From positions 62,001-126,000 of the forward strand of contig JAMZAV010004461.1 of assembly GCA_024449915.1 (NCBI GenBank): a stretch of DNA of 64,000 nt. The letters are read 5' to 3'. The notes below the pieces were generated by a model, which saw nothing but the letters and a program-made list of their open reading frames with translations, was not told where the DNA came from and ran no database searches. Shown here piece by piece: positions 24,641 to 36,349 of this stretch. This DNA comes from Sweltsa coloradensis. Lineage: Eukaryota > Arthropoda > Insecta > Plecoptera > Chloroperlidae. The first letter of the stretch is position 1; the number at the start of each line of letters is the position of its first letter. A program made the translations under genes and the position numbers.

Positions 24641-24746
24641 TTCATATTCTGTGAGGCCTCCTGAGCATAACGACATATGGTGCTATATTCTTACCAAAAA
24701 GTTGCACGGGAATGCGATATACGCCATTTGACGCTGCACTATGCCT

Positions 24747-24996
24747 CTTTTCCCATTTCTCAGTTTTTTGCAATGTCGAAATGTTGATTGCTCTGCCTCA
24801 TGGAAGGATCGTCCATTCATTCATCTTTGGCGGTTGGAACTCGCCTTACAATTTACCTAAGTTGTCCTGACCGTGGCACCATCTGTCACTGTTTGTCCTA
24901 CAAAGATTTTGACACAGTATTGTGTCTTCTGCTGCGAACAAATTTACTGTTTTGCTCGATTCAGTATATGCTCACATAATTTTCTCGTGTACGATA
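24747..24996. other. Spacer between two elements
   Basis: About 250 bases with no repeat or coding trace recognised, separating the inverted-arm element from the CACTG-ended element. Confidence 0.35.
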
Positions 24997-25319
24997 CACT
25001 GTAACAAATCTTGGGTGATCTACCATTATGTGGGGCCGCATCTACTATTATGGAATGGTAAAGTCGACTCCAGAGACTCATAAACGGTAGAAATACCATT
25101 ATATATTCACGAATACAGTTTACCGATATTATAAATACACGCACACAACGATAATTATAAATGATTTAACAATAATTGAGCCGAGATTCTTCATAGCTTA
25201 AAAAGCAACTACCTATTTAAGAAGCCGGCGAATTTACTATTATGGAAGGAAACATTCACTCGCAGCATATGGTTCAAATGCATTTATAGTTCCGAAACTC
25301 AACTATTAGAGAATGGCTC

Positions 25320-25985
25320 ATATTCCTAAATATTACCGTCAAACTACTATTTATCGCGGCCGGTGATCTCCCATTTTGTGAGGGTAAATTCGCAGGCAGC
25401 GTATTGTCAAAACATCATATTTTATGATAAATAACGTATATTTTAAATGGCTGATTCACTATAGTGTGTCCTTCAAACCACTATTTATCGCGTATGGATA
25501 ATCTCCAATTATGTTACGACAAATTCGTTTGCACAATAATGTTAAAACACGATATTTATGTGAGAAGTCACACATATGTGAATAGCTTATGTACTTTAGT
25601 GTGTCCTTCAAAATACTGTTTATCGCGGACGGAGAATCTCCCATTTTATGTAATAAATTCATAGCCAGCGTATTGTTAAAACATTATGTATTTATGATAA
25701 AAAAAACCTATATGTAAATGGTGATGCATTATAGTATGTCCTTCAAACTACTATTTATCGCGTACGGATAATCTCCAATTATGTTCCGACAAAATTCGTG
25801 TGCAGCATAATATTTGAACACGATATTTCTATGAGAAAGTCACACATATGTAAATGGCTTATGTACTATGGTGTGTCCTTCAAAATACAGTTAATCGCGG
25901 ACGGAGAATAGAATCTCCCATTTTACGGAATAAATTCACAGGCAGCATATTTATAAAGAAACGATATTTCTATGATATATTTTGT
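25320..25985 (+). repeat. Tandem array of alternating A/B units (~135 bp each)
   Basis: Anchors actatttatcgcgg (A type; near 25,347, 25,612, 25,884) and actatttatcgcgta (B type; near 25,479, 25,749) alternate every 132-136 bases. A units continue with gatctcccattttatg and B units with ataatctccaattatg, so the higher-order period is about 270 bp. Later parts share aacacgatatttctatg and cacacatatgtaaatggc. Confidence 0.85.
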
Positions 25986-27999
25986 GTTCGCTAAGCGACG
26001 AAAACGTATGACTTAAAAACCATACTCAATATCGCGTTTATCATGAGATGCATTTCTTCGATATTTAAATTAAAAACGCTGCAGATACAAGGTTATAGTT
26101 TTTAAGGCCTCCCGGAATTTAATTACGATTAGAGTAAATAAAAAAAAAACGAAAAACGTAGAAGATTCATGATAAATTATTATGTTATTATGTTATAGTA
26201 TATTATTTTATTTAAACGTGGCAGGTATAACTTCAGACATTTTCAATGAGTCCAACCCGATCAGAATCGAAGTAGCCTTGCTGCCTTTTGAATCGTACTA
26301 TCTAGGTGCCCGTTAGGGCGCCGCAGCCAAGCCGCGGTGCGCTACACACTCAAGCACCTTATACACCAAGCAGAGTTGGGGTTGATTTCGAGGTGTTACC
26401 CAGCCGTCATGTAACGTGATGTGAACTTGAAACTATCACAATCGAGGGGATTTAGGTACCTGACAACACATGCCAAATTTTATTGGGGTACGACCATTCT
26501 TCTTGGTGAAAAAATGTCTTCAAACATGCTCAAAATCACTTAAGGATGTTAGCTACTGCTAGCTACTGCTACTGCCTACTGCTAACATCTAATACGTCGG
26601 CCCGCGATTCTGACCAGACGGGTGGGGCTACAATGTTCATATTTTACATGGACATTAAGGTTATATAATGATAGTCTCTTTTGAAAAAAAAAGTTGAAAA
26701 GTTTGTTGGAAGGCTTCCAAATAAAGGTTTTAAATAAGCCTTAAACACTTGGCATATAATCAACAAGTAACCATAGTTACTTGACACTTGTTGACGGTAT
26801 AAGCAGAGTTAGGCGGGAAAGTGCGATACGTAAACAAATGGCGGACATTTAAAAATTTTCTTCTTTGTGTGGAACGAGAAAAGGTGTCATTATACTATAC
26901 TCTCATAAAACAAATCAGAAACCGTCCCTGGCCTAGGCCCAGATGTGGAAAATTATTTATAATGCAAAAGTGTAGGTCTAAAGTTCCATTTGGCTATAGG
27001 ACTAGATAAAATTATTACTTACATTACATGTTTGACAAGCCTAGCCAACCCTAGGCCAGCACAACATAGTTCTGATATGAACTTGCTCAACTGTTTGTTT
27101 ACATAATTGCAACAAACAATCAAATCATTTCATACAACTTGTCTTTCGATTGGCCTGCGTTTATGAAGGCACTGCCATCTAGAATAAATATAGAACTTTT
27201 TCGAGCTCTTTGCTATACGCAAATCTTTTTAAAGTGTTTGGATTTCGTGATACTCTTTCAACCATAGACATCCTATATAATTGGCTAGACCAGCAGTCGG
27301 TGGTCCACTTCCGGTACAATTAGAAGCCATCTTAAAATGACAGTTTACATGTTAATCAAATGGGAGCGATTTGTGGTCAAATAGTTCTCAAGATTGCCGC
27401 CAGGTTGACAGGTAAGCATACTAGCCTTTAACACCAAATGATTACTAAATTCCCTTATGCAATCACTTCGTATTGTTTGCTTTGTTGAATACCATGCTGC
27501 ACAAGCTAAAACCATATCAAACAATCCAGTAAAATACTTTATTGCATTAAAAAAGCATAAATTAAAACACCAAATCGCCATCTTGAAATGGGCCGGTTGA
27601 GTCTTCAATTTGCCACGCTCGCGCCTGTGCGGAGGTATAGGAGACTGCTAATCTAGCCTACTATAGGGGTTTAATTAATATCAATGCTTTCAACTCACAA
27701 CCCATGACGTTTTCCACGATACCGTCAAGAATACCAATTCCTTCGAAAACGAAAACGACTTCGTTTTCAAATTGCGTTTTCAACTCATCTCCCACGAACT
27801 CAAGAATTGGGTCCAGTCCTTATACCGTCGTTATACCATGGTTATACCACCTATACCCAGGATGTACATGAATCCGGGTCTAGATATTTTACATCCTATA
27901 TTGTTACTGCTAATACCATAGAATTAAAATCAACTTTGATAAAAATATTATATTTCAGCAAATAATTTTGTAATGGAACTTGAAAAAGTAATGAGATCA
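25986..27999. other. Interior of the CACTG-ended element, no gene recognised
   Basis: AT-rich. At 26,550-26,585 there is a short repeat of gctactgct. A phrase gccatctt(a/g)aaatg occurs at 27,328 and 27,581. The 87-residue - strand frame at 27,345-27,608 has no recognised domain. Confidence 0.35.
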
Positions 28000-28006
28000 C
28001 ACACAT

Positions 28007-28360
28007 AACAAAAACTTGTAGAAATACAGCCAAACCTTACACACTCAAAAGAATGAGATCTAAAAAAGGGCCAAGCTCATCTACCCTTCCACATAAACGT
28101 ACAGTGTCCCATAACAGCATCCTCGAAAAGCTTGGCAAAATAGAATTTGCATGTTATTACGTTTAAATTAATTAGAAAAAGAACTTGGATAAACTATTAC
28201 GTTAAATTAATAATCGCAAATTCTATTTTGTCAAGCTTTTCGAGGATGCTGTTATGGGACACTGTACGTTTATGTGGAAGGGTAGATGAGCTTGGCCCTT
28301 TTTTAGATCTCATTCCTTTTGAGTGTGTAAGGTTTGGCTGTATTTCTACAAGTTTTTGTT
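28007..28360. repeat. Long near-perfect inverted repeat (144-bp arms, 65-nt loop)
   Basis: The left arm 28,007-28,150 and right arm 28,216-28,360 are reverse complements with one mismatch and one single-base indel by eye. The transcript of either strand would fold into a very stable hairpin. The loop contains two copies of attacgttaaattaat-like sequence. Right after the right arm, gtttttgttttgtgtg and cacacaaaaac (to about 28,391) form a second, small hairpin. Candidates are a foldback element, an hpRNA-type small-RNA source, or a sequencing foldback. No coding sense. Confidence 0.88.
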
Positions 28361-28391
28361 TTGTGTGTTAACAAACACACAAAAACAATAA

Positions 28392-31195
28392 CTCCTATAT
28401 TTTTTCCTTGCGTTGGACAGTGTAGGTTCGCATTACTCTTCTCGTTAAGATCATTCTTAGTGCAAGTGAAAACATCTTACCTTTCAAAATTGTTATGCAT
28501 ATAGGTTTTCTATGATGTTAAAATAACCCTAAAAATTGATTCCACAATACTGTGCGATTGGAAAAACTCATTCATCATTCTCCTTGAAAAGAGGACTACC
28601 TTTATGATAGTCCCAGCATTGGGTTCCCAGCCATGAGATACGTTTTTGTCTCTGACCTGCAGTGAACCAGTTTGTTTTCGTAAAAACATTTTTTTTAAAT
28701 GATGCTCATTCTACTAGGTGGTATCGATGTTTTTTGGTGGACAATGTGTGTTAATGTTTTCTTACCCTTGCAGTCGATTTTTTCTAATATTACCCAACAT
28801 ATAATAGTTTTAAAGTTTTAACATTAATTTGTCCAATAAAGAACACCGACACTTTACTGTACTAAAATTGTACATAAATTACCTACCTGTTCAAAAAGTG
28901 TCATCGTTAATCAATGTGACGGCTTGTTATTACAAATTAAATAAGATAGATACTATGTTTGATAAAAAAAAAACGTAATTGGAATAAAAACATGTTCTAG
29001 GTTTAATCATACAACATGATTTTATAATCTTGCATCTCAGGAAATCGAAGGATTATTATTATTATGATGAAGTTCTTTCCAATATGAATTGTACTTCATT
29101 TCATTGAAAAATTGCCCTGTGTGTCACAATGCAGTTTGAGTATAAAACGGAAACTTTTAATACTGTTTATAATTTCTAAATGCATCCTCTTTTAATTTTC
29201 CATTTCCATTCTCATTTCTTCCTGTAACCCTCTCGCACTCACACATACACTGCACAAACCTACATTTTTTCACTGCATACAAAAAACATGAACAGAAAAT
29301 TAATTTTCTATTTATAACTTATGTGTGTTGTATTTGCGATTCGTTATTTGAAGAACCAACGTCAATCGCGATAACGAGAAAAAATACGTGTGTTCCAAGG
29401 TCCATTTCTTTTTTATCATTGCATCGCATTAAATCATTGAACTATAATCATTACATTTCCTTCTGCGTTTTTCATGAAATGCATCCTGCAACGCATACTA
29501 ATCCTGCAAGCTGCCTCAGTAGACGGGGCTATACCTGTGGCTGTGATTCCAGAAATAAGGTGGGGTGAAGGGCGAAAAGGTTATTGGATTGGATTTGATT
29601 TGAGGGACATACTGCCCTTCTGCCACCAAATTCAGTATCAGTTGAGAATAACATTCTACTTGTATACAGTACAATCAAAAAAAGGTTATTCTTTCAGTAC
29701 GTATTAAACAAATGAGAATAAAAATAATGATGTAAATATTTAACTCGACTAACTTAATAAAACTAAAATGCCTCCATACCAACGTCCTTAATGAAGGACA
29801 TACTACTTCATTTTTTAATCACGTACGTATGGAGGTTACTGCTTAATATCCATTACATATATTTCAAATATGTTTTTGTTAGACTGGACGAAGTTTGAAG
29901 TCATAATCAAACTAGAACGAGCTTCCACGATACAAGCCAAAAATGTGCAGTCGTACATATCGAACTACTTTTAGATTTTTTATATTTACACATATTTTTC
30001 CAAATTTTGGTCCCATTTGATCACACAATATATGAAGATTTTTTATGGTCTAGGAGGACTCATAGTAAAAAAGTTATTTAAATGGAAAAGGGGGCTACGT
30101 ACGAGAAATAACTTCAAATATAAGGGTTTACATGTTTATCGAAAAAAAGATGAAATAGAACTCCAAACGTTGAAAAATATTTGAAGCAAACAAAATATTG
30201 GGATATAATAACTGTGTAATAAACTGCTCACTCAATTTCGTAAGTATTTTATTGTTTCGCCATAAAGGTGAGTAAAACACGTGACTTTTTTATTTAATCC
30301 GTAATCACAACTACTACTTCTGGTCGTCACTTCCGATAAGTTAAATTTTACTCTTAGAATATGAAGTGAATTACCAAATATTCGGTATTAAGAAATAAAA
30401 AGAGAATTAATATTTCAAGACTCAGACTATAGTTACCGTTATATATATTCGTGGTTTAATTTCTAAAAACAATGCAATGGCAATTTGGTTAACGTTTATA
30501 TTATTTTTCAGGGTGTGATAAACAATGAATTTCCACAAATTGCATATGTTCATGTAAATATTGTAATGTGATCTAAGCTCAGATTTCATGAAATGGAATA
30601 ACACATCGTTTTCAACAACCTAACTATTTGTTCCTAGTTTCGAGGAAACGCAGTACACTGGCTGGACACATCTAGCCTACCCCGCTCCTCCAAGGTAATA
30701 AATACCAATGCCTGAGCCGAAACATCTGCATTCTGCAAGCCGTCCGTAAACCGTTACACACAAAGAGAGAGATCGCGCGAGGGTGGGTTTGCTTGGCAGG
30801 TTTCATCGAGAACGTTCATTTCACTCGGCAACTTTTAACAGGACAGACGTTTTACTCACTTTGTGCTGCTTATATAATGCTGCGGATATTTTTCTCATCT
30901 CATCTCTAGCAGATAATCAGAGATCTATTGACATCTCATGAAGTTAAATGATAATTGATAATCAATAATTATGAAAATTATTTTTCTTGCAGGACAACTC
31001 GAAACCGGATACCTGGAGCTGCTGGACGAATACACCTGATCCGTTAACTCGTTCAAATATTCATCATCATCGGGTGGGCAGGTTTTGGATTGGTGATGAT
31101 AGCTGAGCTTCTTCGTTGATATTATTACTAGATAATTACGTCTTCGTTTCAGATATACAACACATCGCGCATTACTATTCTAAATTTAATCCACC
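28392..31195. other. AT-rich non-coding stretch
   Basis: Nothing recognised. The 81-residue frame (29,323) and 77-residue frame (29,474) on the + strand have no motif. A TATA-type and cap-less AT-rich context gives no promoter evidence. Confidence 0.35.
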
Positions 31196-31199
31196 AGTT

Positions 31200-31760
31200 A
31201 TGTGTGAGAGTAGATCGCTCACACTATAAATGAAACATTTCTACAATAACCCCAACAATCCCCTATTATGCAAGGATGTTTTCTCAAAATAAAAATAACA
31301 TTTTACAAAAAGAACCCTAACGATCCTCATTAGTGATAGTAGTTTGCTCACACTAAGAGTGAAAAGTTTACTAAAACAAACCAGGACGATATGTCAATAT
31401 GTGATGGTAGTTTGCTCATAATTGAAATGAACAATAAACTAAAGCAAACCAGAAATCTATCATTGTGATAGAGTAGTTTATAAATAATATACGTGAAAGA
31501 TTACGAAAACGTAACCAACGATCTATCATTATCTCATGGTAGTATACTCATAATAAACTAACAGTTTACTAAACGTAACGAACGATTTACAATTATTTGA
31601 GTGTCGTTCGCTCACAAGAAAAGTTAAGTTTGACTATAACGGAACTAACAAGATACAATAATGTAAGGGTAGTTTCGCCCGAGTTAAATAACACGTTTAC
31701 TAGAACGAGACGAACGATTTACAATTATGTGAGGGTAGTTCACTCATAGACGTTTGGTGT
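31200..31760 (+). repeat. Tandem array, ~66-bp unit, about 8 diverged copies
   Basis: A ggtagtttgctcaca-like anchor recurs near 31,208, 31,338, 31,405, 31,470, 31,537, 31,602, 31,667 and 31,733, each unit including a gaacgatttacaattatgtg-like phrase and an aaac(g)taacgaac phrase. Several units are missing or fused near the start (130 bp between the first two anchors). On the reverse strand the unit core reads gagcaaactactatcac, resembling the 25-kb array cores. Confidence 0.78.
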
Positions 31761-31840
31761 AGATCGACAATTATATACTTGGCAGCAGGTCTTGCCAAAT
31801 ATATAATGGTAGATCACGCGGCGAATTTCCTTACAGTGTA

Positions 31841-33350
31841 TAAAGTAACATTTTGCGAATGTTTTTTACATGATATTGACAAAATATAAATGTTGTAATA
31901 CACGTTTCACATCATTGTCATGACTAAACCACTATTGACCGTAATAATAGCTACTTGTATTTTGAAGCTGATGGAGAGTTGTTGGGGAGTGGGAAGAAGT
32001 AAATAGAAACGAATAAATATAAAGCAAAATAGTTCGTTCAATACGTAAGCCCTACTTCAGAGAGTTAGCCTATAATAATAAACTATCTCTCTGTGAACAC
32101 TCCTCAACTGACAAAACAAAAACACAATACTGAATATGTCGTTTATCACCTGACAAAATGTTTGTGAGAAATTTTGATTTAGTTAGATGCATACTTTTTT
32201 AGATTATATAATTATTTTTTATTTTTATTATTTATTTTTTTATTTGGCGTCTATCCTATACAGTAAAAAACTGATTTACAAAAGAGGACAACTAAATAAA
32301 TCTGATGACATAAATGCAGCTGAAATAGTAATATTACAACAACAATGTATTAATAACAACAAATCATTGTGACAAATTCAAAATAGATATTTTATAGAAA
32401 TTAATTAATGATCCAAAGGGCAAAAAATATAAAAGAAAAGAAAGAATGAACGAAAAGAAAAGGGGAAAGAATCAAGAAAGAAAAACGAAAAGATAAAACT
32501 GATTTATTTGACGATCCACTCAAACGAAAACCCCCAAAAATAAATCAGTCAATAATCAAACTTCGCGAAAGAAAAACTACCGTACGCGAATCTTCTTCAT
32601 TCTGTTGTTCAAATCTTCTTCAGACATATATTTATCAAAAATTGAAAAGTCAAAAACTGATCACGGCAATACTTCTTAGACATTATATTTGCTGTATTGT
32701 TAGTCGAGTGCGGTGGGTGATTTTTTCCACATTATCACAAATAGGTTACACTTTGTACAATGAGTCAATGACCATGTGTAGGAATTTAGAAAATGCTAAA
32801 TGCTATTAGATAATCATAAATTTGTCTTTTATAATTGATATTGTGAAATTATTTTCACATAGGCCTAATGTATTTGTATGTATAGGCCTACCCCAAAAAG
32901 GGAAAAAATGTGTTATATTGCGACTTATCTACTGGCGTGGCCTTTTCTAAAATGCCATGCAATACTTTCGCATTCACATGACATTTGTGACAATATTATT
33001 TTATAAATTAATTTTTGACAATAAACTACAGTTATTGTCTTTTTGTTTTCTTATTTCCTAATGAGAAAACTATCAACACAGCTTACAACTTTTTGTACAA
33101 ACTTTAGTCACAAAAACAGATGTTTTAGTTTCTATTATTCCATAAGAAAAAATACAATGTAATGTAATGTTATAATGTTTATACGATTTTGTTGGGCAGA
33201 TTATTTGTTGTCTTTGTCTGTTGCAAGTGCTGTGACTGTGAGTGAGGAAATCATAATCATATCGTGTAATATTTTAGATTTCGTTTTCTTGGTATGTTCT
33301 TGTGTCGATGCAACAACATATTATGCCGAAAGCGACCGAGGCGACTACTT
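31841..33350. other. AT-rich non-coding stretch with purine-rich tract
   Basis: At 32,425-32,500 there is a purine-rich tract of aaagaaaag-type repeats. No coding trace and no RNA gene recognised. Confidence 0.35.
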
Positions 33351-33399
33351 ACACAATTACACATTCATTGTACTAATTGTTTCGTTCTTGTGAATGGGT

Positions 33400-33660
33400 G
33401 ATATAATAGAAAATACCCTTTGAAGTCGATCCTCAGAATTCAGAAGGGTCTGGGGCTGAGACTGTCTCTCTCTATCCTTAGCTGAGGGCTGTGGGTGTGG
33501 TATAGGCAGAGATTGTTGGGTTCTAATCATTTCGACAAGACTACAGAATGGACCTGCTTCAAATAAGTTGTTGTCCAACTCCCGAACATCGGTAGCCGAG
33601 TCCGGCGGTATTGAAGTTTCCGATGCGTAAAGATGTTGATGACATATATTTTCCTTTATA
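33400..33660 (-). CDS. Unrecognised exon-like ORF
   Basis: On the - strand a frame runs without stops from about 33,660 through ETSIPPDSATDVRELDNNLF, EAGPFCSLVEMIRTQQ and IPHPQPSAKDRERQSQPQTL to ISPIHKNETISTM near 33,360. Its composition (Pro/Ser/Gln linker, mixed acidic and hydrophobic blocks) is more protein-like than the many frames around it. I do not recognise the family, no clear splice sites frame it and no neighbouring exon was found. It may be an exon of a host gene or a relic. Confidence 0.3.
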
Positions 33661-36340
33661 CAATCATAATATTTGCCAGTAAAACAATTTAACCAAAGTA
33701 AATGTTATAAAGCCGGTTATAAGCTACTTTGTGTCCTTCTCATCCCCTGAAATAATACAAATACGTAGTGTGGTCATAAGATAATCATTGCAGAAAAACA
33801 TTGATTTAAAGATTTATTGATATGCTGTGCTGACATGGAAGTGTCATTGATTTTATCATGAGTGTAGTTTTATGTTTAAGCGAATATTATTTTTATCGCC
33901 TTCCGTAAGGGCTATAATATTGGTTAGTGTCATTGATAACAATTGGATGAATTATTGAAATATTGCACTGGTTTTGTATAATTTATATATTATTTTATTA
34001 TATGCATATATTGCTCGACGTGTGTGTTATTATAATATATAAGAGCGTGCAACGCATATGCTATGGCGGGTGGTCATAGCATGGCACTGGCATGGTCCAA
34101 ATGCAAAAATTATAAAAAGTAAGCACGCAAAAAACAAACCCCAAAATCCACATTCACTGAACCCTTGTAGATGCCTGTTTCGAATGTATTTGGAAGGGGA
34201 GCTACTCAGTCATCATGTTCCATTTCAAAACATTGCAACATGAAAACAAAATCCACCTTGGTTCCTAGAACTTGCTCGGGCAGATAAGGAGAGCATTGCT
34301 CTGTCGAGTTGAAGGTTCTGAATTCGGTCCAAGCTTGAGAAAATAATTAGAAACTGCTGTATCACGACAGTATTGTAGTATTATGTGACGTGGACAGGTG
34401 TAGGCCTAAATGAGTAAAATTACACTTATTTTCTGTAGCAAAGATGTAAATACACACACACATAAATTAAATTATATTTCTTTTACAATTATTTCATGCT
34501 TCATTCATGCTGCAGAAATAAATGTTTGTTCATTACAAAATGAAAGATTTGAATTATAATTATTCAAATATTATATATATTAATTTTTCGACATTGTGAA
34601 GCTGAAAATTGACATAACTTGGGAAGAAAGTGGTAAACCAAATTGGCTGTTGCACCGAAAGATATATTTATTAAAGGGGGGGCCTTTCCTTCAGAATCGA
34701 AATGGATATTTGGCCGCGATGGGGGGGGGGGGGGGGATGGTAATTTTACACCCAATTTGCTACCTGCCCCTGTAATGACATCATTTGGTGTCATTTTGTG
34801 GTTTCTTTTGTATCTTATTTTTGATCGCGAGCAACAGGCTATAATGACATGATAGTGCCTAAGATTTTGGTGTGTGTGTGTGTACACTACTGTGTTCATT
34901 ATTTTTTATCGAATCCTCAGCGGGGTTTATTGGCATAAGCGCATAAATAAATGTGACATGACATTGCTTATAATATAATATGCAATTTAAAGTAATCGGA
35001 TCGCATCAAATCGCATCGGATCGGATCGGGAGTTACGAGAAAGGTATAGGCCTACACCTGATGGTATCTGTGCACCAGATTGCATTATCCACTTTCTGGA
35101 GAGTTTGTTTATTTGCGCCAAATAGTGCAGCTTGGGTTGGGAAATGATTATGTTAGGTGATTATCTGTGGTACATATAGTCAGCCGTCAAGTAAAATCAA
35201 ATTACATCACGTAATCAGTTCTGTGACTGAGGGGGAAACTATATATATATATTTTTTTAAATTTATATATAATTCTTTTTATTGGAGGTAATTAATATTC
35301 ACGTTACTCTTTACCAATACCAATTAGCGTCTTATTAGTTTCCACTGACAAAGTTCTGATTGTGCTAACAAATTGCGGAATTCTGGGCCTAAATGTGTTT
35401 TGGTATTTTCTTTCATCTTCTCCGAATGTGACAATAACGCGCCATATTATATCATACGACTGAGTTGAAAACCTTCGCATACAAAGAAGGTTATATTTTG
35501 TGTGAAACCCTTTTCAAGGAATACAACTCATTCACGCGAGAGAAGTATTTTAGTTTAGTCCAACACGTTACAAAATGTTGAGTGTAATATTAGCTCATCA
35601 AACTCACACTCGGACTCTTGTTGAGAGGACTTGTAATAACTGGTACAATTTGACAGGCAAAGTTCTAATCAATCGATGAAAAATAATGGTGATTATAATA
35701 TGGAAATTTCTATCATTATGTGTGTAAAAACATCCTTCCAAATATAATCATACACATAAGAATCGACCACAAAACACATCCTGTTGCTGTAGCCTATACC
35801 GTAATGCTTTTAGTGTGGACTTGTCGTGGACGTGACTTGTTTGTTCCCGTTTAATTGGAGGTAAATTTAGGGAACCCATCTGTAAGTCTCCTCCACTCGC
35901 AGACGGATGTAAATCAATGGTCGGACAGAAACCCTGTATACATTCCTCGTCAGTCGTCACCTCGTGCACTGTCTTTCAATGGTATTACTACTTGTCTCAT
36001 TTCCATTTCCCGAATCAATCGGTTGTGTCATTTCATCATCAAAAAAAGGAAGAAGATTCAATTGCAATTGTTCAATGATGATTATAAATTCCATTTTCCC
36101 ATTTTGGGCTTCGTTACAAGGTATGAATTGGGATGTTTAATACCATTGTGCTTTGTTATTTAAAAGGATCTTGTACTTGGTCTAAAACATTTTATCAAAA
36201 GTAATAAAATGAAATTCTAGTGTTTTCAAAAAAATACAATGTAAATTACAAATATGTGTATAGCCCTTAAGAGACAAGTTGTGTCTCACTTCTTTAAAAT
36301 GAAAATTTATATCACAAACAAAGTTTTGGGGGAAAATATT
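33661..36340. other. AT-rich non-coding stretch
   Basis: It includes a 16-nt G run at 34,721-34,736, a (GT)n tract at 34,869-34,882 and a run of atcggatc steps at 34,995-35,030. The segment 34,620-34,760 resembles 36,430-36,530 (shared ttgg-tgttg, aaagatat and ccttcagaat phrases), so a repeat of unknown type occurs twice. Confidence 0.4.
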
Positions 36341-36349
36341 TTGTCCATT

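Larger units (their letters stand above)
21126..24746. mobile_element. DNA-transposon-like element with subrepeat inverted arms and one decayed gene
   Basis: The two ends are inverted copies of each other. The left arm (21,126-21,720) and right arm (24,030-24,746) share, read in opposite directions, ccatttgacgc, gttgcac, accaaaaagttgca, cgacatatggtgctata, tgattcatattctgtgagg and gcgctctggcaccaaag, followed by 3-4 tandem ~160-bp subunits. Between the arms is one - strand pseudogene of a repeat-associated family. The layout (long inverted arms with subterminal tandem repeats around a single gene) fits a DNA transposon. The outer edge fades gradually and I could not identify a target duplication. 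The superfamily is unknown. Confidence 0.75.
24997..31838. mobile_element. Candidate CACTG-ended DNA element, ~6.8 kb
   Basis: The left end is CACTGTAA (24,997) followed by GTGATCTACCATTAT (25,015-25,029). The right end, read on the other strand from 31,838, is CACTGTAA, then after a short unlike stretch GTGATCTACCATTAT. TA flanks both ends (24,995-24,996 and 31,839-31,840), a possible 2-bp target duplication. Both ends are followed inwards by arrays of related tandem units carrying ctactatta-like cores. This layout recalls CACTA/EnSpm elements (CACT ends, subterminal repeats, 2-3-bp duplications), but no transposase was found inside, so it is either non-autonomous or two independent repeats. 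Confidence 0.5.

Noticed and set aside
25320..25985. CRISPR-like array of regularly spaced repeats
   Set aside because: Units are continuous tandem repeats without unique spacers, in an animal genome.
31200..31760. CRISPR-like array with ~66-bp period
   Set aside because: Whole units are diverged repeats of one sequence, with no spacer/repeat distinction.
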